Shown piece by piece: positions 1-5,076 of a stretch of 5,076 bases of DNA. The DNA comes from Candidatus Methylomirabilota bacterium. GTDB taxonomy: Bacteria > Methylomirabilota > Methylomirabilia > Methylomirabilales > Methylomirabilaceae. The notes below the pieces were generated by a model. The model saw only the letters and a program-made list of their open reading frames with translations. It made no database searches and was not told where the DNA came from. Numbering within the stretch: the stretch's first letter is position 1; every line of letters begins with the position of its first letter. The translations under genes and the position numbers were made by a program. Location of the stretch: assembly GCA_003105305.1 (NCBI GenBank), contig PQAQ01000131.1, positions 1 through 5,076 on the forward strand. The letters are read 5' to 3'.

Positions 1-2
1 GG

Positions 3-464
3 CTACCAGTCAGGGTGAAGGTCGGGACGCTGTTTCAGCGCCTCGGTCAGCGGCGTCATCAGACGCGCCTTCCCATACACAAAATCGCCCCGCTCGTAGG
101 ACGCAAGTTCGTACCGCTTGCCCAGCACAATCGCCTCCTCCGGACACGCTTCCTCGCAGTAACCGCAAAAGATGCAACGCAGCATGTGAATCTTGTACAC
201 CTTCGCGTACCGCTCGCCCCTGGAGTGGCGCTCCTCCTCGGTGTTCTCGGCCGCCTCAACATAGATCGCATCCGCCGGACAGGCGACCGCGCACAGTTCG
301 CAGCCTACGCACCGCTCCATCCCGTCGTCGCCCACCACGAGCATATGCAGGCCGCGGTAACGCGGGGCAAGCGGAAGCCGCTCCTCCGGATAGGAAACCG
401 TCACCGGCTTCCGGAAGATATGTTTGAACGTCGTCGCCATCCCTTTGAGGATCTCGCCAATCAT
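3..464 (-). CDS. nuoI: NADH-quinone oxidoreductase subunit I (complex I, two 4Fe-4S clusters)
   Basis: NuoI is the ferredoxin-like subunit of complex I. It passes electrons from the peripheral arm to the N2 cluster in NuoB, at the cytoplasmic face of the membrane. The 153-residue product has two classic 4Fe-4S motifs: CVGCELCAVACP with Cys52, 55, 58 and 62, and CIFCGYCEEACP with Cys97, 100, 103 and 107. These correspond to clusters N6a and N6b of the family. The segment between them (AENTEEERH, then YKIHMLRC) is also typical of NuoI. The open frame extends further upstream, but I chose the ATG at 464: the protein then begins MIGEILKGMATTFKHIF, as NuoI proteins do, and a GAGG lies 8 bases upstream (473-476). 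It begins 37 bases after nuoB and is very probably co-transcribed with it. It is shorter than the E. coli protein (about 180 residues) but has the complete cluster-binding core. The stop codon lies two bases from the window edge, so the next gene is not visible. The family assignment is very secure. Confidence 0.95.
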   Translation of the reverse strand: MIGEILKGMATTFKHIFRKPVTVSYPEERLPLAPRYRGLHMLVVGDDGMERCVGCELCAVACPADAIYVEAAENTEEERHSRGERYAKVYKIHMLRCIFCGYCEEACPEEAIVLGKRYELASYERGDFVYGKARLMTPLTEALKQRPDLHPDW

Positions 465-472
465 TGTCGCCG

Positions 473-476
473 CCTC
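473..476 (-). promoter_or_regulatory. Ribosome-binding site of nuoI
   Basis: GAGG on the minus strand, 8 bases before the ATG at 464. It supports the short start of nuoI over the longer open frame, which would run back into the end of nuoB. A second GGAGG directly after the nuoB stop (497-501) is 32 bases from this ATG, too far to serve it. Confidence 0.6.
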
Positions 477-501
477 AGACGCGCCGCACGCCGCGTCCTC
501 C

Positions 502-1062
502 CTACGCCACCCGTCGCCAAGGGACGTGAAACAGCCCCCGCTTGCTCGGCCGCTCCCTTGCAATCTTTTCCTGCAACAGCATGATCCCGTGGATCAACTG
601 TTCAGGCCTCGGCGGGCACCCCGGCACATAGACGTCAACCGGAACGATCTGATCCACGCCCTGTACGATAGTGTAGGTATTGAAGATCCCGCCGCAGGAC
701 GCACACGCGCCCATGGCGATCACCCATTTGGGCTCAGGCATCTGATCGTAGATCCGTCTGAGCACCGGCGCCATCTTGCGGCTCACGCGGCCAGCCACAA
801 TCATCAGATCAGACTGCCGCGGCGATCCGCGAAAGACCTCGGCCCCGAAACGAGCCAGGTCGAAACGTGACGCCCCTGTTGCCATCATCTCAATCGCGCA
901 GCAGGCCAGCCCGAAGCTTGCCGGCCAGATTGATGACTTCCTCGCCCAATTGACCAGGCTATCGAGGGTCGTCAGGAGGAGACCTCGTTCAAACTCCTCT
1001 TCTTCGGCCTTAGAAGGCTTGGCGTCCATGTCCGTCAACCCGAGGTCCCTCACGCTGCCCAT
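502..1062 (-). CDS. nuoB: NADH-quinone oxidoreductase subunit B (complex I, N2 cluster)
   Basis: NuoB binds N2, the last iron-sulfur cluster of complex I, which hands electrons to quinone at the NuoB/NuoD interface. In the 186-residue reading the N2 ligands are the tandem Cys54-Cys55 ([10 protein letters not shown]), Cys120 (MGACASCGG) and Cys149 (VPGCPPRPE). The spacings of 65 and 29 residues agree with the E. coli protein. The stretches [30 protein letters not shown] and [15 protein letters not shown] are hallmark NuoB sequence. Cys123 is an extra cysteine at a position that is often serine. The start is uncertain. The ATG at 1062 follows the iscS stop by one base (TGAGATG), which suggests translational coupling, but it has no clear ribosome-binding site. 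An ATG at 1029 ([13 protein letters not shown], 175 residues) and a TTG at 1038 are alternatives. The N-terminus before residue 27 is acidic and poorly conserved. The upstream ATG at 1125 lies inside iscS and is unlikely. nuoI follows directly, whereas most bacteria place nuoC to nuoH in between. Confidence 0.95.
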   Translation of the reverse strand: MGSVRDLGLTDMDAKPSKAEEEEFERGLLLTTLDSLVNWARKSSIWPASFGLACCAIEMMATGASRFDLARFGAEVFRGSPRQSDLMIVAGRVSRKMAPVLRRIYDQMPEPKWVIAMGACASCGGIFNTYTIVQGVDQIVPVDVYVPGCPPRPEQLIHGIMLLQEKIARERPSKRGLFHVPWRRVA

Positions 1063-1063
1063 C

Positions 1064-2305
1064 TCAATACGCCCGGAGATTCCACGGCGTCCCTTTGACG
1101 CCGATCCCCTCACGCACCATCTCATACGACGGTGACAACGCCCGCAGGCGGTCGATATTTTCTATCACGCGAGCGCCGACATAGTCGACCTCTTCCTCCG
1201 TGTTGGACCGACCAAGCCCGAAACGGATGCTGGCATGCGCCAGTTCTACATTCAGACCGATCGCCAGCAGGACGTACGACGGCTCAGTCGTAGCGCTGGT
1301 GCAGGCCGAACCGGACGAGACCGCGATCTCCCTTAACGCCATCAGTAATGACTCGCCCTCGACAAACTCAAAGGAGACATTCAGGTTGCCTGGCAGGCGC
1401 TCGGTCGGGTGACCATTGAAACGCAGGTAGTCAAGCCCGGATTCGAGCTCGTTCCGTAACCGTTCACGAAGTAGCCGCAATCGTACAGGCTGCGTCTCAA
1501 GCTCGCGCTCGGCGAGGGCACAAGCCGCGCCGAATCCGACGCACCCGGGGACATTGAGCGTCCCGGATCGGCGGCCCTTCTCGTGGCCGCCCCCGTCCAT
1601 CTGAGGGACCAGCTTAACGCGGGGTCTCGACATCCGCACATAGAGCGCGCCCACCCCCTTCGGACCGTAACATTTATGCGCCGACGCCGATAGAAGATCG
1701 ACCTGCCAGTCGTCTACCGAGAGTGGAAGCTTCCCGACATACTGTGCCGCGTCGGTATGGAACAGCACGCCATGACGTTTCGCAATCAGTCCGATTTCGG
1801 CAATCGGTTGCAGCGTCCCGATTTCGTTGTTCGCCGCCATGATGGAAATGAGGATCGTGTCTTTTCTGATCGCCCGCTCAACGTCGGCCGGATCGATACG
1901 ACCGTCCTGATCCACAGGAAGGTAGGTGACCTCGTACCCCTCTCGTTCAAGGCGCTTACAGGTGTCGAGAACAGCGTGATGTTCGATTTGCGACGTGACG
2001 ATATGCCGACCCTTCTCCCGGTAAGCCGCGGCGACCCCTTTGATCGCAAGGTTGTTCGCCTCCGTGGCGCCGCTCGTCCAGACGATCTCTGCCGCTTTAC
2101 AGCCAAGCAGGCGCGCGACCTGCGCGCGGGCAAGCTCCACCGCCTCTTCGGCCACCCAGCCAAAAGAGTGGCTTCGAGAGGCCGGGTTGCCGAACCGCTC
2201 GCAGAAATACGGACGCATGACCTCGAACACCTCTGGAGCGACTGGCGTGGTTGCCATATGATCCATGTAGATGGGAAGTGTCACAGCCATGTGCGTCGAC
2301 TGCAT
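1064..2305 (-). CDS. iscS: Cysteine desulfurase, IscS type (PLP enzyme)
   Basis: This enzyme uses pyridoxal phosphate to remove sulfur from L-cysteine, giving alanine and an enzyme-bound persulfide that feeds Fe-S cluster assembly, tRNA thiolation and molybdopterin synthesis. The 413 residues align along their whole length with E. coli IscS (404 residues). Visible features are His109 in IEHHAVLD, Asn160 in AANNEIG, Asp185 and Gln188 in HTDAAQ, the PLP lysine Lys211 in [10 protein letters not shown], and the persulfide cysteine Cys335 in SSGSACTSA. The active-site wording and the C-terminal tail ([10 protein letters not shown] to PWNLRAY) match the IscS/NifS group I class rather than SufS. The tail region is known in E. 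coli to help dock IscU. The first ATG (2305) has a weak AGG just upstream; the ATG at 2290 ([11 protein letters not shown]) is an equally possible start and gives 408 residues. No iscR, iscU, iscA or hscBA is adjacent. The stop nearly touches nuoB, so the gene probably shares a transcript with nuoB and nuoI. The name nifS is also possible, since family members are often labelled interchangeably. Confidence 0.95.
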   Translation of the reverse strand: MQSTHMAVTLPIYMDHMATTPVAPEVFEVMRPYFCERFGNPASRSHSFGWVAEEAVELARAQVARLLGCKAAEIVWTSGATEANNLAIKGVAAAYREKGRHIVTSQIEHHAVLDTCKRLEREGYEVTYLPVDQDGRIDPADVERAIRKDTILISIMAANNEIGTLQPIAEIGLIAKRHGVLFHTDAAQYVGKLPLSVDDWQVDLLSASAHKCYGPKGVGALYVRMSRPRVKLVPQMDGGGHEKGRRSGTLNVPGCVGFGAACALAERELETQPVRLRLLRERLRNELESGLDYLRFNGHPTERLPGNLNVSFEFVEGESLLMALREIAVSSGSACTSATTEPSYVLLAIGLNVELAHASIRFGLGRSNTEEEVDYVGARVIENIDRLRALSPSYEMVREGIGVKGTPWNLRAY

Positions 2306-2361
2306 CTGCCTGTCTATAGTGTTTATTGCGATGATGACGTCTCTGCGATCGGTCAGCTATA

Positions 2362-2378
2362 AGGACAGGTAATGTCCT
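2362..2378. other. Perfect 6-base inverted repeat upstream of iscS
   Basis: The arms AGGACA (2362-2367) and TGTCCT (2373-2378) are perfectly complementary and are separated by GGTAA. The repeat lies 57 bases upstream of the first iscS ATG, in the 179-base gap between apgM and iscS, the only long intergenic space in the window. The position and form would suit a binding site for a dimeric regulator, or a short RNA hairpin in the iscS leader. There is no following T-run that would make it a convincing terminator for apgM. I could not match it to a known consensus, including IscR sites, and could not place a good -35/-10 pair around it. Six-base arms can occur by chance. Confidence 0.3.
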
Positions 2379-2484
2379 GATGTTTCGCCTGGACCCACGG
2401 ACTGCTCGTTTATGCCTAGCGCAAGAATACTCTTATGCGACGGTGAATTCAACGTTGATCTCGCCATCCTCGTCCGCTTCCGCT

Positions 2485-3687
2485 CTATGCTCCAAACTTC
2501 TTGAATCTCATTGCGTTAGCCATTGCAAGGGGTGTCAGGTCGACCGCTCGCATGGTACCCGATGGTCCAAGGGCGCACTCTCGCTCCGTAAACTTTCCGA
2601 TCCCGCTTGGGCGAGACCATCGCGACCAGAGCAGAAAGGGGACCGGATGCCAGCTATGGGTTTTTAGAACAGCCGGCGTGGAATGGTCGCCGGTCACAAT
2701 AAACACATCCGGGTGAAGTGCGAGAAACTCGGGAATTCGTCGGTCTACCTCTTCCAACGCCGCCACCTTCGCGTCAAAGTCGCCATCCTCGCCGGCTCGA
2801 TCGGTCCCTTTATAATGGACGTAAAAGAAATCGTAGTGATCGTAGTTGGCCGACAGGGTTCGGAGTTCCTCATTCAGGTCGGCGCAGAAAGGCAGCGACT
2901 CCATGCCGACGAGCTTGGCAAGACCGCGGTACATCGGATAACAGGTGATCGCAACCGCGCGGAGCCGCAGCAGCTCTGGAAACGCCGGCAATTTTGGCGG
3001 TACGGCAAAGCCCCTGAGCAGGATCATATTGGCCGGATACTCTTTCTTGAGCAGTTCGCGGGCCTGTTCGATGAATTGATTCACCAGCGCGGCCGTCTGT
3101 TCTGCCTCCTGCCCGATACCTTTTACAGCAAGAGGTCTCGCTCCTGCGGCCTGCGGATCGGAGTCGGTAAGGGCATCAGAGAGCCCTGCCCCCCGAAACA
3201 TCACGACGAACCGATGCTCCTTGACGGGTCGGACAATGACCTCCGCCCCGTCGACTCGGATCTGACCGAGTTGCCGGCACAGGCGCTCACAGGTCTGGGT
3301 CGTAATTCGACCGGCGCGCCGGTCTGTCACCCTTCCCTCTTCATCCAGCGTGCAGAAGTTGCCCCGGCTTGCCACATCGCCCGGTTGAAGCTCCAGGTCG
3401 ATGCCGCAGGCCTCAAGAACCCCTCGGCCGATCTGGAACGTAAACGGATCATAGCCGAAGAGGGCAAGATGTCCAGGCCCGCTCCCAGGGATAATCCCCG
3501 GGCCCACCATATCGATCAGACCGCACTGCGAACGAGCGGCAAGCGCATCCAGGTTGGGGAGTTCCGCGACCTCCATTTCACTTCGACCATCCGCCTCTCT
3601 CGGCAGACCCCCAAGACCATCAGCCACAAACAGCACGATCTTGGAGGTTGAAGGGATGGCCAGTTGTTTGATGAGCGTCAGATCCAT
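2485..3687 (-). CDS. apgM: Cofactor-independent phosphoglycerate mutase, archaeal type (ApgM)
   Basis: ApgM interconverts 2-phosphoglycerate and 3-phosphoglycerate in glycolysis and gluconeogenesis, in the cytoplasm, using two divalent metal ions and a phosphoserine intermediate. It belongs to the alkaline phosphatase superfamily. The 400-residue product has the usual family length. Visible motifs are the metal-binding Asp23 in VLFVADGLGGLP, the likely nucleophile Ser69 in PGSGPGHLALFGYDP, RGNFCT at 108-113, the HYKGTDRAGEDGD segment from residue 291 with metal-binding Asp residues, TGDHSTP with Asp334 and His335, and HSWHPVP with His344 and His347. It ends in KKFGA, as many relatives do. The frame opens further upstream, inside the end of moeA, but I chose the ATG at 3687: the conserved protein starts there and a GGAGG lies 10 bases upstream. 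It follows moeA by 61 bases and may share its transcript. Some databases label close relatives as phosphonopyruvate decarboxylase-like or putative homoserine kinase type II; the intact catalytic motifs favour mutase, but substrate is inferred from family. Confidence 0.92.
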   Translation of the reverse strand: MDLTLIKQLAIPSTSKIVLFVADGLGGLPREADGRSEMEVAELPNLDALAARSQCGLIDMVGPGIIPGSGPGHLALFGYDPFTFQIGRGVLEACGIDLELQPGDVASRGNFCTLDEEGRVTDRRAGRITTQTCERLCRQLGQIRVDGAEVIVRPVKEHRFVVMFRGAGLSDALTDSDPQAAGARPLAVKGIGQEAEQTAALVNQFIEQARELLKKEYPANMILLRGFAVPPKLPAFPELLRLRAVAITCYPMYRGLAKLVGMESLPFCADLNEELRTLSANYDHYDFFYVHYKGTDRAGEDGDFDAKVAALEEVDRRIPEFLALHPDVFIVTGDHSTPAVLKTHSWHPVPFLLWSRWSRPSGIGKFTERECALGPSGTMRAVDLTPLAMANAMRFKKFGA

Positions 3688-3697
3688 GACGAAGTCG

Positions 3698-3702
3698 CCT
3701 CC
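3698..3702 (-). promoter_or_regulatory. Ribosome-binding site of apgM
   Basis: GGAGG on the minus strand, 10 bases before the ATG at 3687. It is the clearest Shine-Dalgarno sequence in the window. It decides the apgM start against the longer open frame, which would add 37 unconserved residues and overlap the end of moeA. Confidence 0.7.
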
Positions 3703-3748
3703 AGACAGTGCCGCCCTGACAGAACGCCGAGGCCAACCGGAAAGGTGG

Positions 3749-4960
3749 TCAAAACAGGAGGACCTCCACAGCTTCTCCCTTTTCGAGGAGGTCCACATTG
3801 GCGGGAATCTCGATATACCCTTCTGCGTCAGCCATCGAGGTGATGGCGCCTGACTCCTTGAACACCGGAACGACCTCTCCGCCGTCGAGGCGGACAGGCA
3901 GGTATTGGTGCCGCCCGATGGTCGAGGTGTATCGTCGGGCCATCGGCGCCCTCAAGGAGGCGAGCGCGCGCTTGCCAAGCCGTGACATCTTCCGAAGCGC
4001 GGGCGCCAGAATCCCATACGCGTTGGTCAGACATGACGTGGGATAGCCCGGCATCCCGATTAACAGATGGCCCTCCACAACGCCGCACAGGGTCGGTTTC
4101 CCCGGCTTGACGGCGATGCCGTGAAATTTGATCTCCCCCATCTGCAGAATCGCCTCGACCATCATGTCCCGCTCACCGACAGAGCTGCCGCCAGACAGGA
4201 CGATGAGGTCGTACGCGAGGGCCTCTCGGATCGTCGAGATCGCCGATTCCAACGTATCCTTCATGATCGGGAAGATGTGCGGCAAGCCGCCGTTCTCGCT
4301 GATGAGCGCCGATAGCGTATACGAGTTGATGTCGTAGATCTTCCCCGGGGTAAGCAGCTCTCCGGGCATAAGGATTTCATTGCCGGAAGGAATGACAGCG
4401 GTTGTAGGCCTCTGATACACCGCGACATTTTGAAACCCAAGGGCGGCCAGCACGCCGATCTTGCTCGGATCCAGGCGCATCCCGCGCTGCAGGACACGGC
4501 TTCCCGACTCAATGTCCTCGCCCATCGGCGAGGCGTGCTGCTGCGGATAGACCGGCTTATAGACCCTTACGGCGCTTCCGTCCAGCTCCGTATCTTCCAC
4601 CATCACGACGGCGTCGGCGCCGTCGGGCATCGGGGCGCCCGTCGCCACCTGGATGCAGGTCGCCGGACGGACGCTGAGGCGCGCCGACTCTCCGGCGTGA
4701 ATCACCTCGATCAGCTCCAGAATCCTGGGTGAAAAGTTACTCGCACCGAAGGTATCCTCGGCCCTGACGGCGTACCCGTCCATGGCCGCTCGAGCAAAGG
4801 GCGGCACATCCATCGACGCGCAGATCTCTTCGGCCAGCACCCGGCCCACCGCCTCGAGCAGCGTCACCTGCTCGGTCCGCTCTATCGGCCGCGCGGCGTC
4901 CATAACGATTTGCATCCCCGCCTCCAGGTCGAGGAGCGCTTTCATCGGTTTCATCGCCAT
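3749..4960 (-). CDS. moeA: Molybdopterin molybdenumtransferase MoeA
   Basis: MoeA inserts molybdate into adenylylated molybdopterin, releasing AMP and giving active molybdenum cofactor. The 403-residue product is close to E. coli MoeA (411). By family layout, the MoeA N-terminal domains I/II cover about residues 8-175, the MoCF-binding (MogA-like) domain about 186-325, and the C-terminal beta-barrel domain IV about 335-403. Visible motifs are PPFARAAMDGYAV (53-65, with Asp61), VATGAPMPDGADAVVMVED (105-123), PSGNEI (191-196), LSGGSSVGERD (255-265), VKPGKPT (284-290) and GMPGYPTS (302-309). The last has Tyr where E. coli-type proteins have Asn, a variant also found in other MoeA proteins. I chose the ATG at 4960: a weak GGGA lies 8 bases upstream, and the only longer start (4993) falls inside the C/G hairpin. 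Further in-frame ATGs at 4954 and 4945 are possible. The gene implies that the host makes molybdenum or tungsten enzymes. The substrate metal, molybdate or tungstate, cannot be told from sequence. Confidence 0.94.
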   Translation of the reverse strand: MAMKPMKALLDLEAGMQIVMDAARPIERTEQVTLLEAVGRVLAEEICASMDVPPFARAAMDGYAVRAEDTFGASNFSPRILELIEVIHAGESARLSVRPATCIQVATGAPMPDGADAVVMVEDTELDGSAVRVYKPVYPQQHASPMGEDIESGSRVLQRGMRLDPSKIGVLAALGFQNVAVYQRPTTAVIPSGNEILMPGELLTPGKIYDINSYTLSALISENGGLPHIFPIMKDTLESAISTIREALAYDLIVLSGGSSVGERDMMVEAILQMGEIKFHGIAVKPGKPTLCGVVEGHLLIGMPGYPTSCLTNAYGILAPALRKMSRLGKRALASLRAPMARRYTSTIGRHQYLPVRLDGGEVVPVFKESGAITSMADAEGYIEIPANVDLLEKGEAVEVLLF

Positions 4961-4980
4961 GATCTCAGTCCCACTGTGCC

Positions 4981-5027
4981 AAATCCCCCCCAACCCCCCT
5001 TTTCAAAAGGGGGGAGAGGGGGGATTT
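4981..5027. repeat. Near-perfect C-run/G-run inverted repeat (hairpin) upstream of moeA
   Basis: The left arm (4981-5003) reads AAAT, seven C, AA, six C, TTTT. The right arm (5005-5027) reads AAAA, six G, AGA, six G, ATTT. The arms are complementary over 23 positions except for three central bases, and a single C separates them, so the effective loop is the AT-rich TTTTCAAAA. The structure ends 20 bases before the moeA ATG, so a transcript starting upstream would carry a very stable hairpin beside the ribosome-binding site. From general knowledge, hairpins of this form, with AAATCCCCC at one end and GGGGGATTT at the other, recur between genes in many bacterial genomes and look like REP- or MITE-type dispersed repeats. 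There is no T-run after either arm, so it is not a standard terminator. Only one copy is present in this window. Confidence 0.75.
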
Positions 5028-5076
5028 CGTGTCCCGCACCCTGTACATTTCGTTACCCCAAGTTTTCCAGGTAGCG

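Noticed and set aside
3..1062. nuoB and nuoI as parts of an energy-converting hydrogenase or formate hydrogenlyase
   Set aside because: The NuoB wording ([46 protein letters not shown]) and the NuoI motifs match respiratory complex I rather than the hydrogenase small-subunit homologs. No hydrogenase large subunit is visible here.
1757..2362. A 201-codon plus-strand open frame opposite iscS
   Set aside because: It is antisense to a clearly conserved gene, and its translation shows no family features.
2357..2467. A 36-codon minus-strand open frame (MARSTLNSP...) inside the apgM-iscS gap
   Set aside because: Its GAGG touches the ATG directly, which is too close for a working ribosome-binding site, and the composition is not protein-like. 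Chance is the simpler reading.
2485..2499. Frameshift truncating apgM at its C-terminus
   Set aside because: The protein is 400 residues long and ends in KKFGA like full-length relatives, so nothing is missing.
2380..2667. A plus-strand open frame starting in the apgM-iscS gap
   Set aside because: Only its first third is intergenic; the rest is antisense to apgM. There is no ribosome-binding site and no recognisable motif.
2683..3651. A 322-codon open frame on the plus strand, opposite apgM
   Set aside because: It lies entirely antisense to apgM, which has every expected family motif. The plus-strand translation is rich in Arg and His with no recognisable domain. Long antisense frames are common in GC-rich genes.
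3757..3767. GGAGG-A-CCTCC palindrome near the moeA stop, followed by TGTTTT on the minus strand, as a terminator
   Set aside because: It lies within the moeA coding sequence, has a one-base loop and five-base arms, and is followed by too few T residues. The sequence is explained by the codons for VEVLL.
4961..4981. TGGCAC on the minus strand before moeA as a sigma-54 -24 element
   Set aside because: The matching -12 TTGC element is absent at the required spacing (GACTG is found instead), and the site would overlap the ribosome-binding region.

Overview
The window holds five complete protein genes, all on the minus strand. Read 5' to 3' they are moeA, apgM, iscS, nuoB and nuoI, running from the right end of the window to the left. 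All five are full length with intact motifs, and I see no tRNA, rRNA, CRISPR array, insertion sequence or phage gene. The window suggests a moderately high-GC, free-living bacterium with complex I, a molybdenum cofactor and a bacterial copy of the archaeal-type phosphoglycerate mutase. That mix, with the C-run/G-run hairpin upstream of moeA, would fit NC10 (Methylomirabilis-like), Nitrospirota or a deltaproteobacterial lineage. This is an impression from protein wording and composition, not a proven assignment.

Right part (about 3688-5076): moeA, the molybdenum-insertion enzyme of molybdenum cofactor synthesis. A 47-base near-perfect inverted repeat built of C-runs and G-runs lies directly upstream of its ribosome-binding region. 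The last ~50 bases may carry the end of another minus-strand gene, but too little is present to say. Middle (2306-3687): apgM, the cofactor-independent phosphoglycerate mutase of glycolysis and gluconeogenesis, starts 61 bases after moeA. It is followed by a 179-base intergenic gap, the longest in the window, which holds a small perfect inverted repeat. Left part (3-2305): iscS (cysteine desulfurase), nuoB and nuoI form a tight unit. The iscS stop and the likely nuoB start are one base apart, and nuoB and nuoI are separated by 37 bases.

The left unit makes functional sense. IscS supplies sulfur for iron-sulfur clusters, and NuoB (cluster N2) and NuoI (clusters N6a and N6b) are the subunits that carry electrons to quinone in complex I. 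IscS can also feed sulfur to molybdopterin synthesis, which links it loosely to moeA. The notable point is layout: nuoB is followed directly by nuoI, without the nuoC, D, E, F, G and H genes that normally separate them, and iscS takes the upstream place where nuoA usually lies. I found no convincing evidence of a new biological system. The observations worth checking are the gene order, the hairpin and the intergenic sequence upstream of iscS.
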